From Acidovorax carolinensis (GTDB lineage: Bacteria > Pseudomonadota > Gammaproteobacteria > Burkholderiales > Burkholderiaceae_C): a DNA stretch of 64,000 nt. Under the pieces are notes generated by a model. It was not told the origin of the DNA and searched no databases. It saw only the letters and a program-made list of their open reading frames with translations. The stretch is from assembly GCF_002157145.1 (NCBI RefSeq), contig NZ_CP021361.1:1054001-1118000 (forward strand). The letters run 5' to 3'. Position numbers and translations under genes: made by a program. This document shows, one piece after another, positions 8,692-17,650 of this stretch; the stretch's first letter is position 1; each line of letters opens with the position of its first letter.

Positions 8692-10058
8692 GGCTCTCTT
8701 TCATTTCGGGTGGAACGCCACATTCCCCACCACAGCCATGGTCAGGCCCTTGCTTTTTGCAAAGGACTGCCTGGCAGGTGAGTGAGCTTGCCAGCAATCA
8801 AGAACGCCATGGCGATGAAGTGATCAGTGGTGCCATAGCCACGCGCCTTGGCCTTGGCTGCTTGCAGCAGTGAGTTCACCGCCTCCACATAGCCGGTGTG
8901 CAGGTGAGAGGCATCAAACGCCTTGAGTATTCCCGCCCAGTGCTGCTGGATGGTCTTGGCCAGATCAGTGAAGGGCCGCAAGCGGCTGCGCTGTGCCCAT
9001 CGCAGCCATTTCTTGAGTGCCTGTGCACTGCTGGCGGCATCCGCGTCTGAGTTCCTGTAGACATCGCGCAGCGCCTCCTTCATCCGCCACGCCCTGGCGG
9101 TCTTCAGTCGGGTGTGGGGCAACCAATCCATCTTGGCCTGCTCTTTGTCCGTCCACTTGGCTTTGTCCTTGAGCCAGCACCAGCGGGTCTTCTTGAGCCA
9201 GCGCTCGCCCCGGGCCTCTTCCCTCCGCACAGCGTCCACTGCCCGGTTGGCCATCTGCACCACATGGAATCCATCAAAGGCGATGGCCGCCTGGGGCAAG
9301 TGCTGGCCTGCTCCTGCGATAAAGGCCTTGGACATGTCCATGCACACCACCTGGATGGCTTCGGGCCTGCCTTGGTGACTCTTGAAGTCCTCGGTAAATC
9401 TCTGAACCGTGCTGGCATCCTTGCCGGGTGTGGCGTAGATCAGTCGCGCCCGCTCAAGATCGTGCACCAGGGTGATGTAGCTGTGGCCTTTGGCGCAGCT
9501 GGTCTCATCGATACCGATGACCGCCACACCCGCGTAGCTCTCCTTGGCGCGCGCCAAGCTGACATGGGCATCGATCTGGCGCCACAAGGCGTTGTCCGCA
9601 CAGCGCAGGATGCGTGCACACGCGGCCACCGGCATCTCCCGGGCCAGCGTCAGAGCCAAAGCCTCGAACATGAGCGTGAAGCGGCTGCCCTCTCGCGCCC
9701 AGGGAACACTCAGCTGGGTCGTACAGCCGCAGACGCTGCATGACACGCGAGGCAGCGCGCAGTGCACGTAGGCTTCAAACTGAAAGAAATCAAGATGCCG
9801 CCAGCTGCGCTGGCGGTGGTCATGCAGTTTCTGGTCAGCTGCGGCGCAAACGGGGCAGGCGGCATTGCCCGATTGCCAGACCACGTACAGGTCGATGCGG
9901 CTGCGCTCGACATCCAGTGCAACACGCTCCACAGCCCAGGGTGCGGCCAGCCCCAACGCTTGGCAGAACAACGCTTCTTGCATCGGGAGGGCTCCTGTTC
10001 AGGGGGTGTCAATGGATTTATTTGAACTGTAGTGTTCCACCCGAAATGAAAGAGAGCC
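8692..10058. mobile_element. ISL3-family insertion sequence, complete
   Basis: The element is 1367 bp, with matching ends beginning GGCTCTCTTTCATTTCGGG on both sides. An 8-bp target duplication GAATTTTT lies at 8684-8691 and 10059-10066. The 8-bp duplication and single transposase gene are typical of ISL3. It interrupts the effector gene, and removing it restores the reading frame exactly (NRNF-SESDFF). Confidence 0.95.
8742..9983 (-). CDS. ISL3-family transposase
   Basis: The 413-residue protein has an N-terminal zinc-finger region (CPVCAAADQKLHDHRQRSWRHLDFF and CSVCGC), then the DDE catalytic core with VAVIGIDETSCAKGHSYITLVHDLE, VCMDMSKAFIAGAGQHLPQA and a C-terminal TGYVEAVNSLLQAAKAKARGYG carrying the last acidic residue. 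Full length and undisrupted, so the element may still be active. Confidence 0.93.
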   Translation of the reverse strand: MQEALFCQALGLAAPWAVERVALDVERSRIDLYVVWQSGNAACPVCAAADQKLHDHRQRSWRHLDFFQFEAYVHCALPRVSCSVCGCTTQLSVPWAREGSRFTLMFEALALTLAREMPVAACARILRCADNALWRQIDAHVSLARAKESYAGVAVIGIDETSCAKGHSYITLVHDLERARLIYATPGKDASTVQRFTEDFKSHQGRPEAIQVVCMDMSKAFIAGAGQHLPQAAIAFDGFHVVQMANRAVDAVRREEARGERWLKKTRWCWLKDKAKWTDKEQAKMDWLPHTRLKTARAWRMKEALRDVYRNSDADAASSAQALKKWLRWAQRSRLRPFTDLAKTIQQHWAGILKAFDASHLHTGYVEAVNSLLQAAKAKARGYGTTDHFIAMAFLIAGKLTHLPGSPLQKARA

Positions 10059-10784
10059 GAATTTTTCGGAGTCCGATTTCTTCAGTACTACGGCGCAGAA
10101 CACGGTACTCGGCAAGGAAATTCCGCGCATCAAGAAGTTGCGTGACGGCAAGCAGCTCGACCACTACATGCTGTTTGCCAACAGGCGCTTGGCTGGCAAC
10201 GCCCAAAGCGAGATATGTGAGTACCTCGCAGCGCAGTGCGGCATTCCCTCGTCGTCGATCTACTTGTGTGGCCTGGAGCAGTTGGAAGTCTGGTTGAAGA
10301 CCTTCCCCGATGTGGCGGGTAAGGCCGACCTTGATCCAGTCGATTCACCGTTGATTGTCAGTCCCGATGACCTTGCTGAAGTCGTGCAGGCTTTGGCGCG
10401 GCAGAAAGAAGGAGTGTCGGCACTGCTTGACGATCCGCCGACCACGCGGGTGACATATGAGCAGAAAAACCTGCTTAATAATATGAGCGCCGAGTATGCA
10501 AAGGCGCAGCGCAAAAAGTACCTGAAAGAGACGGCTCAGATTCGTGCATTTCTGTCCGCCCCGGAAAACCTTGAACTGCTGCACGTATACGAATCGGTGG
10601 TCGATGAGTTTGAACTCAAAATTATTGCTAAACGCAAGGACTATCAGACTTTTGACGAAGTGATGGAGTATCTGGTGGACCTGCTGTTCAACCGTGATCC
10701 CATCTTGCGGCAGCATGCCCACAAGCGCCTGACACGCGCTGTGCTGTTCTACATGTACTGGAATTGCGATATCGGGGAGGTGGG

Positions 10785-12173
10785 GGGCGTGTCCGAATTT
10801 CCGTGTGTGAGGCTCATTGAACCTTCACCGATTTCGTGAAGCTGGCTGGATATCTTACGTGCTCGGTTTCATAAATCGTTCTTCGTAGAGGATTGCAAAC
10901 TGGTTCATCGCTGATTTCCAATGGTTGGCTGCTCGCCCCCAGTCCTCGGTGATGTTGCGCAGGGCCAGCCAGATCAGCTTGGTGGCCGCATCGTCGCTGG
11001 GGAAGTGTCCTCTGGTCTTGATGATCTTGCGCAGCCGCGCATTCACGCTTTCAATCGCATTGGTCGTGTAGATCACGCGTCGCACCTCGGGCGGGAAGGC
11101 GAAGAATGGGATCACCTTGTCCCAGGCCCTGCGCCAGGCGCCCACGACCGTGGGAAATTTCTGGCCCCAGGGCCCCGTTTCAAACGCATCGAGCTCAGTC
11201 TGGGCCGCTTCGGCGCTCACTGCTGTGTAGATGGGTTTGATGGCCGCCGCCAGGCTCTTGCGGTCCTTCCAGCTTGCGAAGTCCAGGCTATTGCGGATCA
11301 GGTGCACGATGCAGGTCTGCAGCGTTGTGGCTGGGAACACCGCGCCCAGCGCCTCTGGCATACCCTTGAGCCCGTCGGTGACGGCGATCAGGATGTCATG
11401 GACACCGCGCGTCTTCAGATCGTTGAAGACTTTCATCCAGAACTTGGCACCCTCGGTGTTCTCGATCCAGATGCCCAGGATGTCGCGGCTGCCATCGGGC
11501 AGCACACCCAGCGCCAGGTACACGGCCTTGGCGCGCACCACGCCATCCTCGCGGATCTTGACCCGCAGCGCGTCAAAGAACACCACCGGGTACATCGCCT
11601 CCAGCGGGCGCGTCTGCCAGGCCGTGACCTCGCTCATCACGGCGTCGGTGACACTGCTGATGAGGTCGGGCGAGACGTCCACCGAGTACATCTCGGCGAG
11701 AAAACCCTGGATCTCGCGCACCGTCATGCCCCGGGCGTACATGGCGATGATCTTGTCATCGAAGCCGGTGAAGCGCCGTTCGTGCTTGCCGATGAGTTGT
11801 GGCTCGAAAGTGCCCTCGCGGTCGCGGGGAACGTCGATGCGCAGCGCTCCCGCATCGGTCAGCACCGTCTTGGCGCTTTTGCCGTTGCGGTGATTGGCGC
11901 CAGCCCCTTCGGGCTTGGCCTGGCCGCTCGCGTAGCCCAGATGATGGCTCATCTCGGCGCCCAGGGCGCGCTCAAGAACCAACCTCTTGAACTGCTGGAA
12001 GATGCCTTCGAGCTCGGCCGGCGTTACCGGTCCGGGGATGAGTTGCTCCAGCAGCTTGGCTGAGAATTGCGGCTGCGCCGCCTTGTCCGCTGCTGCGGTG
12101 GTCTTCGTCTTGCGTGGCATTCATGCTCCTTGTTGACATGCTATGCCTCACACACAAAGTTTCTGACAGGCTC
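10785..12173. mobile_element. IS256-family insertion sequence, complete
   Basis: The ends are imperfect inverted repeats (left GGGCGTGTCCGAA, right end read inward GAGCCTGTCAGAA, both continuing to GTGTGTGAGGC). An 8-bp duplication GAGGTGGG lies at 10777-10784 and 12174-12181. It is inserted 16 bases before the stop codon of the ABC-3C effector gene, and removal restores ...EVGDAASD-stop. Confidence 0.93.
10855..12120 (-). CDS. IS256-family transposase
   Basis: The 421-residue Mutator-type transposase contains HRNGKSAKTVLTDAGALRIDVPRDR, FDDKIIAMYARGMTVREIQGFL, VVFFDALRVKIRED (first catalytic Asp), LIAVTDGLKGMPEAL (second Asp), and TTNAIESVNARLRKIIKTRG near the catalytic Glu. It is complete, with the start at 12120-12118. 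Confidence 0.95.
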   Translation of the reverse strand: MPRKTKTTAAADKAAQPQFSAKLLEQLIPGPVTPAELEGIFQQFKRLVLERALGAEMSHHLGYASGQAKPEGAGANHRNGKSAKTVLTDAGALRIDVPRDREGTFEPQLIGKHERRFTGFDDKIIAMYARGMTVREIQGFLAEMYSVDVSPDLISSVTDAVMSEVTAWQTRPLEAMYPVVFFDALRVKIREDGVVRAKAVYLALGVLPDGSRDILGIWIENTEGAKFWMKVFNDLKTRGVHDILIAVTDGLKGMPEALGAVFPATTLQTCIVHLIRNSLDFASWKDRKSLAAAIKPIYTAVSAEAAQTELDAFETGPWGQKFPTVVGAWRRAWDKVIPFFAFPPEVRRVIYTTNAIESVNARLRKIIKTRGHFPSDDAATKLIWLALRNITEDWGRAANHWKSAMNQFAILYEERFMKPST

Positions 12174-12183
12174 GAGGTGGGCG

Positions 12184-12432
12184 ATGCTGCGTCCGACTAA
12201 GCACTCTCACCCGGACCGAACGGTCATCAATGTGTCGCTGCTGTTGCTGGCGCGCCTTAAGTCGCGCCGGCTGGACGACTACGACAGCTTGCGCAAATAC
12301 GCCAAGAAGTCTGTAGGAGGCGGCGATGTGCTGTTCCTGCCGGCGCTGAATTTTCTTTATCTAATGGGATTGATCGACTATCGTCCCAAAACTGACGCCG
12401 TGGAATACGTGGGGCCCAATGAAGCTCTCTAA
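12184..12432 (+). CDS. ABC-3C middle component (small winged-helix-like protein)
   Basis: The 82-residue protein (MLRPTKHSHPDRTVINVSLL...FLPALNFLYLMGLIDYRPKTDAVEY) has the size and the terminal FLYLMGLIDY-type motif of the middle component of ABC three-component systems. It overlaps the effector gene by 17 bases and the ATPase gene by 14, showing tight translational coupling. The predicted role is a connector between the ATPase and the effector. The frame is intact, but both partners are broken and the IS256 insertion separates it from its promoter. The family call rests on gene order and on the ATPase downstream. Confidence 0.65.
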   Translation: MLRPTKHSHPDRTVINVSLLLLARLKSRRLDDYDSLRKYAKKSVGGGDVLFLPALNFLYLMGLIDYRPKTDAVEYVGPNEAL

Positions 12433-12929
12433 ACTTTATTCGAACAAGCCGGAACTGTTCGAACCCGTGGACTTCGTCGCGGGCTTGAACGTCGTCATGG
12501 CGGAGATACGCCTGCCGGAGAACCGCGACAAGGACACTCACAATCTAGGCAAGACCACGCTGGGGCGGCTGCTCGACTTTGGTTTTCTCGTGGGCCGCGA
12601 CCCAAAGTTTTTTCTCTTTAAGCATCTCGACCTTTTCAAAGACTTCGTTTTCTTTCTCGAAATCGAGTTGCAGGATGCCTCGTACGTGACCGTGCGCCGC
12701 AGTGTGGAAGAGGCTAGCAAGATCAGCTTCAAGAAGCACCAGGCTGGCCATCAGGACTTCTCAGCCCTACCGATGTCAGAATGGGATCATCAGGACGTGC
12801 CGTTTGACCGCGCACGCGATCTGCTCGATGGCCTGCTGGATTTGCGCGCGCTCAAGCCCTGGTCTTTCCGCAAGGGGCTGGGTTACCTGTTGCGATCACA
12901 AGACGATTTCCGCGATGTGTTCCATCTGC
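12419..12929 (+). pseudogene. DUF2326 ABC-type ATPase, 3' truncated by IS21
   Basis: The first 170 residues are preserved: MKLSKLYSNKPELFEPVDF, then VVMAEIRLPENRDKDTHNLGKTTLGRLLDFG, a Walker A of the SMC/Rad50-like type (NLGKTT), then FFLFKHLDLFKDFVFFLEIEL. This is the N-terminal lobe of DUF2326 ATPases, which are normally around 550-600 residues. At 12930 the IS21 end begins; the frame runs 7 more codons into it and stops at 12952. The coiled coil and Walker B/signature half are gone, and no 3' remnant lies on the far side of the IS. Confidence 0.8.
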
Positions 12930-13125
12930 TGTCGGCGCCGATCCAAATCTGAGCCACCGTGCCGACTGAATATTGAGCCAGGGGTGGAAGCCGACGTTTC
13001 AAGGGTCGGCTGTGGATAAGTGTAGGTGCTATCCTGGTTTGCTGATCTCCTTGCTGATGTGTTGAAGGCGCTGGGCAAGCCGCGAAGGGCGTAGCCCGTA
13101 GCGGCTTGCCCTGCGCGGTGCCTGC

Positions 13126-13947
13126 TCAGAATGGGTCGGGCTCAGCCTGCGTTGAGGCACTCTTTCGGTCCTGTTCCCGGGCCTTGATCCGCTTCTTCGC
13201 AGCGGCCGTGCTGCGGCTGAACCGGATCGACTCGTTGCCCGTCTCCACGATGTGGCAGTGGTGCGTGAGACGGTCCAGCAGCGCGGTGGTCATCTTCGCG
13301 TCGCCGAACACGCTGGACCATTCGGCGAAGTCCAGGTTGGTCGTGATCATCACGCTGGTGTGTTCGTACAGCTTGCTCAGCAGGTGGAACAGCAGCGCCC
13401 CGCCGGCCTGGCTGAACGGCAGATAACCCAGCTCGTCCAGGATGATCAGGTCCATGCGCAGCAAGCTGGTGGCGATGCGACCGGCCTTGCCCTGCGCCTT
13501 CTCCTGCTCCAGTGCGTTAACCAGATCGACCGTGGAGTAGAACCGCACCCGCTTGCCATGGCGGGTGATGCCCGAGACGCCGATGGCAGTGGCCAGATGG
13601 GTCTTGCCCGTGCCCGGGCCGCCCACCAGCACCACGTTGTGCGCCTCGTCGGTAAAGGCAGTGCCGGCCAGCGTGGTGACGAGCTTTCGGTCCACCGGCG
13701 AGACCGAGAAGTCAAAGCCCGCCATGTCCCGGTGCACCGGGAACTTCGCCGCGTGCATCTGGTGGCTGATCGAGCGCATCGCCCGGTCCGTGCCCTCGGC
13801 CTGCAGCAGGTGCTCGATCAGCCAGCGCGAGGTCTCGATGCCCAGGCCGCCGCCATCGCCACCGCCTTGCTCGACCAGATCAGCCCAGGCACCGGCCATG
13901 CCGTGCAGGCGCAGCGCCTTGAGTTCGACCAGCACATCAGTCTTCAT
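13126..13947 (-). CDS. istB: IS21 helper ATPase IstB
   Basis: The 273-residue DnaA/AAA-type ATPase contains Walker [17 protein letters not shown] and Walker [19 protein letters not shown], followed by [23 protein letters not shown]. IstB loads and activates the IstA transposase on target DNA. I start at [19 protein letters not shown] (13947), 11 bases inside istA, the usual overlap. Confidence 0.93.
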   Translation of the reverse strand: MKTDVLVELKALRLHGMAGAWADLVEQGGGDGGGLGIETSRWLIEHLLQAEGTDRAMRSISHQMHAAKFPVHRDMAGFDFSVSPVDRKLVTTLAGTAFTDEAHNVVLVGGPGTGKTHLATAIGVSGITRHGKRVRFYSTVDLVNALEQEKAQGKAGRIATSLLRMDLIILDELGYLPFSQAGGALLFHLLSKLYEHTSVMITTNLDFAEWSSVFGDAKMTTALLDRLTHHCHIVETGNESIRFSRSTAAAKKRIKAREQDRKSASTQAEPDPF

Positions 13948-15481
13948 GGCGGGCTCCTTCGGTGGTGGCGCCCACGGCACTGTCCGCGGTGTCGGCCCGA
14001 AGGCTGTCGTAGCGGGCCGTGTTTGCCAGCGGTGGCGTTGTCACCTTCAGCCGTGTGGCCGCCGTGGGAGGTGCCGGCTGCGCGTTGAGCCGGCTCAGCA
14101 CGTTGACCACATGCTCCACGCTCACCTTGCCTGGCGCACCGCTCTCCAGCGCCAGCTCGATGGCCACCAGCACCGCGTCCAGACCGGCGCCAAGCACAAT
14201 CGCCAGCACTTGCGCCATCACCCGGTCGCCTCCCGGGTTACGCAATAGCCCGCGGCGCAGCCGCTGCAGTGGCTCGGGCATGTCCGCAAAGGGCGCTCCG
14301 TTTCTCAGCGCCCCGGGCTTTCTCTGCAGCAGCGGGATGTAGTGCTGCCAGTCGTACCGGGTCTCGCCCGCGTTGCTCAGACGTTCGTGGCGGGCGATGA
14401 CCTCATCATCGGCCACGATGACCACGCGGCCCGGGTACAGCCGCGTGCTCACCATCTGGCCCACGCGTTCGCACGGCACCGAATACCGGTTGCGCGCCAC
14501 AGACACCAGGCAGGTGCTGGAAACCCGCGCGGGTTTCTCGACGTAGCCGTCGAAGGGCAGCGGCATGGGCATGAGGTGCGCCCGCTCGTGTTCGAGCATC
14601 TCCGACACGCTGAACTGCTTGTGCTCGGGGTGGCGTACCTCGTCCCACAACGCGCGGCAGCGCTGGCCCAGCCAGGCGTTGAGTTCGGTGAAGCTGCCGA
14701 ACTTGATCTGCGCCGCGTCGATCCAGATGCGTCGGCGGCTGTCCTGCACGTTCTTCTCCACCACCCCTTTCTCCCAGCCGCTGGCCACGTTGCAGAAGTC
14801 CGGGTCATAGAGGTAGTGCGCGCACATGGTGGCAAAGCGCTCGTTGACGATGCGTCCCTTGCCCTTCTTGACCTTGTCTACAGCGGTCTTCATGTTGTCG
14901 TAGATGCCCCGGCGTGCCACGCCGCCCAGCGCGGCGAACGATCGGGTGTGGGCATCGAACAGCATCTCGTGACCCTGGCTGGGGTACGCCACCAGCCAGA
15001 AGGCCCGCGAAGCACACAGCTTCATATGCGAGACCTGCACCCGGTAGTAGATGCCGCCGATCACCATGCCTTCCTCGCTCCAGTCGAACTGGAAAGCCTC
15101 TCCCAGCTCGAAGGCCAGCGGCACGAAGGCATTGACGGCCGCCCCCTGACCCTCGCTCTGGCGCCACGCCCGGATGAAGTCGGTCACCCGCGTGTAACCC
15201 CCTTCGTAGCCCGCTTGCCTGATCTCGGCGTACAGCGCCTTGGCCGTGCGCCGCTCGTGTTTGGGCCGCCGTGCATCGGCCTTCAAGGCCAGCATGAGCG
15301 CGTCATGAAACGCCGTCAGTTTGTTGGGCTGTTCGCTGCGGCGGTACCTCGGTGGGCCGTCCACCTCGCCGTGCAGCCACTTCGCCACCGTGTTGCGCGA
15401 TAGCCCTGTCATGCGCGATATCTCGCGCTCCGATTTGTTCTTGCGGGCATACAAATGCCGGATCCTGCCAATCATGTCCAT
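13937..15481 (-). CDS. istA: IS21 transposase IstA
   Basis: The 514-residue transposase has an N-terminal HTH ([21 protein letters not shown]), an RNase-H-fold core beginning FQFDWSEEG and including [19 protein letters not shown], and a C-terminal domain with the [14 protein letters not shown] motif. The start [16 protein letters not shown] at 15481 is preceded by a good ribosome binding site (AAGGAGTGATCACC on the minus strand). The frame is intact. Confidence 0.93.
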   Translation of the reverse strand: MDMIGRIRHLYARKNKSEREISRMTGLSRNTVAKWLHGEVDGPPRYRRSEQPNKLTAFHDALMLALKADARRPKHERRTAKALYAEIRQAGYEGGYTRVTDFIRAWRQSEGQGAAVNAFVPLAFELGEAFQFDWSEEGMVIGGIYYRVQVSHMKLCASRAFWLVAYPSQGHEMLFDAHTRSFAALGGVARRGIYDNMKTAVDKVKKGKGRIVNERFATMCAHYLYDPDFCNVASGWEKGVVEKNVQDSRRRIWIDAAQIKFGSFTELNAWLGQRCRALWDEVRHPEHKQFSVSEMLEHERAHLMPMPLPFDGYVEKPARVSSTCLVSVARNRYSVPCERVGQMVSTRLYPGRVVIVADDEVIARHERLSNAGETRYDWQHYIPLLQRKPGALRNGAPFADMPEPLQRLRRGLLRNPGGDRVMAQVLAIVLGAGLDAVLVAIELALESGAPGKVSVEHVVNVLSRLNAQPAPPTAATRLKVTTPPLANTARYDSLRADTADSAVGATTEGARHED

Positions 15482-15598
15482 GGTGATCACTCCTTGTCCT
15501 CTGCTGCACAAAAAAGCAGCAGATTAAGTTGTTCACCTGGCTCAGTTTTGGGTCGGCACTACCCTCAAAAGTGGCTCAGTTTTCGGTCGGCGCCAACA

Positions 15599-16036
15599 TC
15601 CTTGCACCAGGAAGCGCCGCAAATCGCCTTGCAGGCGGATTTCGTGGTGATTGATGGACCACCTCGGGTCGCGGCACTCGCGCGCTCCGCGCTGCTGGCC
15701 GCGGACCTGGTGCTGATTCCAGTCCAACCCAGTGCATATGACGTGTGGGCCAGCCATGAGATGGTGCAGCTGATCACCGAGGCGCGGGTGTTTCGGCCGC
15801 AACTGCGCGCGGCCTTTGTGATCAACCGGCGCGTGGTGGGTACGGTTATCGGGCGCGAGGCGCGTGCCGCGCTGGCCGACCAACCGTTTCCCGCATTGGT
15901 GGTGGAAGTCTCCCAGCGCATTGTGTTTGCCGACAGTGTGGCTGCTGGTCGGCTGGCGTTTGAAGTGGCACCAAATTGCGCAGCCGCGCGCGAGATCGCG
16001 GCGCTGACGCAGGCGGTGCGGGAGGTGTTGGGATGA
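15599..16036 (+). pseudogene. parA: ParA-family partition ATPase, 5' truncated by IS21
   Basis: The frame has no start of its own. It enters from the IS21 end and reads QEAPQIALQADFVVIDGPPRVAALARSALLAADLVLIPVQPSAYDVW (deviant Walker B region and following motif) to ALTQAVREVLG. This is the C-terminal two thirds of a ParA/Soj ATPase; the Walker A part is lost. It overlaps the next gene by 4 bases, heading a tightly packed operon like the parA-to-rlxS block of Tn4371-type elements. Confidence 0.82.
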
Positions 16037-16296
16037 CCAAACCACAGCCGTCCAATTCGCAGCGGCGGGCACCAATTGGCCGCAGGCCCGGTGCCGATCC
16101 AGCATCTGCCTGGGTGCAGCAGGTCGATGCAGTGATTGCAACCGCAAAGGCATCGATCTACACCGCACGGCTCACCATCGATGTCACACCGGTGATGCGC
16201 GGACGCATCAAGGTCGTCGCGTTTCAGCGCGGCGTTACGGCCGTCGAGATGTTGCGTGAACTGCTGGAGCGCGAGTTTCAGGAGGGCACGTCATGA
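16033..16296 (+). CDS. Small ParG/RHH-like protein following parA
   Basis: The 87-residue protein has a basic, disordered N-terminus (PSNSQRRAPIGRRPGADP) and a C-terminal segment (ARLTIDVTPVMRGRIKVVAFQRGVTAVEMLRELLEREF) with the strand-helix-helix form of ribbon-helix-helix DNA-binding proteins. It overlaps both parA (ATGA) and the next gene by 4 bases, so it is probably the centromere-binding partner of ParA. The family assignment is by pattern only. Confidence 0.65.
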   Translation: MTKPQPSNSQRRAPIGRRPGADPASAWVQQVDAVIATAKASIYTARLTIDVTPVMRGRIKVVAFQRGVTAVEMLRELLEREFQEGTS

Positions 16297-16814
16297 TGCA
16301 ACCAAACATGCAGGCAGTGGTACAGACGATGCGTCCTGAATTGCCGGCGCATAGACCCGTACCTATGCAGGTTTCCCTTGCCTTCGTCGAGCTGCGGGTG
16401 AATGTGTGGCTGCGCTTCGGCAAGCCGGTGCGCGAGACCGTACTGAACCGCTGGCGGCGCGTCGCGGTGTTCGAACCTGGCGCGGTTTGCTGCCGCGTGA
16501 AGTGGATTGCTAATGATTACGGCACAGCACTTTGGCAGTTGATGGTGCTGCAGGCACCCATGCCACTCGACGGCGGACAGCGCGTCGCGGGTGTTGTGCC
16601 AGGCGCGCGCATCCTGCTGCTTGCCGAAGGTGAACTGCAGGTCAAGGCCGTGCTTGCAGTGACTGACGCTATTGAGCAGTTGGGTATCGATCCGTGTACC
16701 GTGGCGGTGACGTACTGGCGCACGGTTGGCAACCGGCTGGCTGCACGCGAGCCGCTGCCAGAATACACCTTCGAGCGACATGCGGCGCGCATGGCGCGCG
16801 GAGCGCTGCAATGA
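16293..16814 (+). CDS. DUF2840 domain protein
   Basis: The 173-residue protein (VPMQVSLAFVELRVNVWLRFGKPVRETVLNRWRRVAVFEPGAV...VKWIANDYGT) matches the DUF2840 proteins that sit between parA and traF in Tn4371-like integrative elements. Function unknown. It is translationally coupled on both sides by 4-base overlaps. Confidence 0.75.
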   Translation: MMQPNMQAVVQTMRPELPAHRPVPMQVSLAFVELRVNVWLRFGKPVRETVLNRWRRVAVFEPGAVCCRVKWIANDYGTALWQLMVLQAPMPLDGGQRVAGVVPGARILLLAEGELQVKAVLAVTDAIEQLGIDPCTVAVTYWRTVGNRLAAREPLPEYTFERHAARMARGALQ

Positions 16815-17323
16815 AGCGGGCTGCGGTGATTCTCTGCATGGACATCGGCCTGGTGGCACTGCTGATGCCGCTTGCGATCCCCAACCGCGTGCGCCTGGTC
16901 TACAACCCCAGCGACAGCGTGCCGCGCGGCTGGTACCGCATCGGGCCTGCAGACTCGCTGCACGTTGGCAGCATCGTGCTGGCCCGACTTCCGGCACCGG
17001 TTGCAGCGCTGGCGGCGCAGCGCGGTTACCTGCCAGCTGGCATCCCATTGCTCAAGCGCATTGGTGCTGTGGCACCACAACGGGTGTGCGTTGATGGCGC
17101 ATCGGTACGCATCGACGACTTGACGGTAGCCGTCATGATGCATGTTGATGGACGCGGCCGTTCGCTACCGGCCTGGCAGCAGTGCCGACGCCTGGCGCAC
17201 GGTGAACTCTTTCTCTTGAGCAATACCAATCCGGCATCGTTCGACAGTCGTTACGTCGGCCCCATCCGTGCATCGGATGTGATTGGCGTTGCGCGGCCGA
17301 TTTGGACGTGGAGCACGCCATGA
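16811..17323 (+). CDS. traF: TraF-type S26 signal peptidase (conjugative transfer)
   Basis: The 170-residue protein has one N-terminal membrane helix (AAVILCMDIGLVALLMPLAI) and the S26 peptidase boxes: NPSDSVPRGWYR with the catalytic Ser, and GIPLLKRIGAVAPQRVCV with the catalytic Lys. LFLLSNTNPASFDSRYVGPI matches the late box. In RP4 and related systems TraF cyclises or processes the pilin. Start ATG 16811 overlaps the upstream stop. It implies that the ancestral element was conjugative, although the mating-pair genes are not in view. Confidence 0.85.
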   Translation: MKRAAVILCMDIGLVALLMPLAIPNRVRLVYNPSDSVPRGWYRIGPADSLHVGSIVLARLPAPVAALAAQRGYLPAGIPLLKRIGAVAPQRVCVDGASVRIDDLTVAVMMHVDGRGRSLPAWQQCRRLAHGELFLLSNTNPASFDSRYVGPIRASDVIGVARPIWTWSTP

Positions 17324-17650
17324 ACATATCTTCTGTCGTGCAGATGCTTTGCCGCCAGCGTGCAGCTCGGGCTGCAGCGCTGCCTGTTTGGCAGCGCTGC
17401 AAGCATCGCATGCGGCTGGCGTGGATTCGGAACCGGGCAGGAAGTCGAAGGCGTCAGGGACCGGTGAAGACAGAGGGCAAGATAAAAGGGCCGGCACGCA
17501 CCCGGCCGCAACACCAGTCTGCACGTGGGGTTGACGCGGCACGGCGGCTTGCAGCCGGTGTGCCGCGAAGGAGCGCAAACCCGCAGGGCATCAGGGTTGG
17601 CCGCGTGCCGTCTTGGATGCGATTCGCTGCATTGCGCGGGAGCTTGTGCC
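17324..17650. other. Gap between traF and the relaxase gene
   Basis: No convincing gene. An open frame at 17302-17664 encodes an Arg/Ala-rich sequence of no recognisable family and overlaps the starts of its neighbours. The equivalent position in related elements often carries a transglycosylase gene, which is absent here. Confidence 0.5.

Larger units (their letters stand above)
8463..12200 (+). pseudogene. ABC-3C effector protein with restriction-endonuclease-like domain, interrupted by two IS elements
   Basis: Three pieces (8463-8691, 10067-10784, 12182-12200) join into one open frame once the ISL3 and IS256 elements and one copy of each 8-bp target duplication are removed. The rebuilt protein is about 320 residues. 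Its N-terminus (FEKLVVFLCQRLLG, GPDGGRDAKF, TIIVQAKHT) looks like an Mrr/PD-(D/E)xK nuclease with the D...QxK arrangement. The rest (QLDHYMLFANRRL, SIYLCGLEQLEVWLKTFPDV, VMEYLVDLLFNRDP) matches, as far as I can tell, the C-terminal domain of three-component ABC systems. It overlaps the next gene by 17 bases. In such systems a ParB/SMC-like ATPase is thought to license the effector against invading DNA. It is not functional in its present state. Confidence 0.75.
12930..15598. mobile_element. IS21-family insertion sequence
   Basis: The element runs from TGTCGGCGCCGATCC to ...GGCGCCAACA, so both ends read TGTnGGCGCCGA inward. Each end has the double CCGAC...TGAGCCA repeat characteristic of this IS21 group, slightly degenerate on the left. 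I find no target duplication: TCTGC precedes and TCCTT follows. Together with the unrelated half-genes on either side, this suggests an IS-mediated deletion after insertion. Confidence 0.88.

Noticed and set aside
10921..12063. A 380-residue open frame antisense to the IS256 transposase
   Set aside because: Shadow frame: low-complexity His/Gly/Ala composition, and the opposite strand encodes a complete transposase.
14342..15403. A 353-residue open frame antisense to istA
   Set aside because: Same reason: high-GC shadow of a clear IstA gene.
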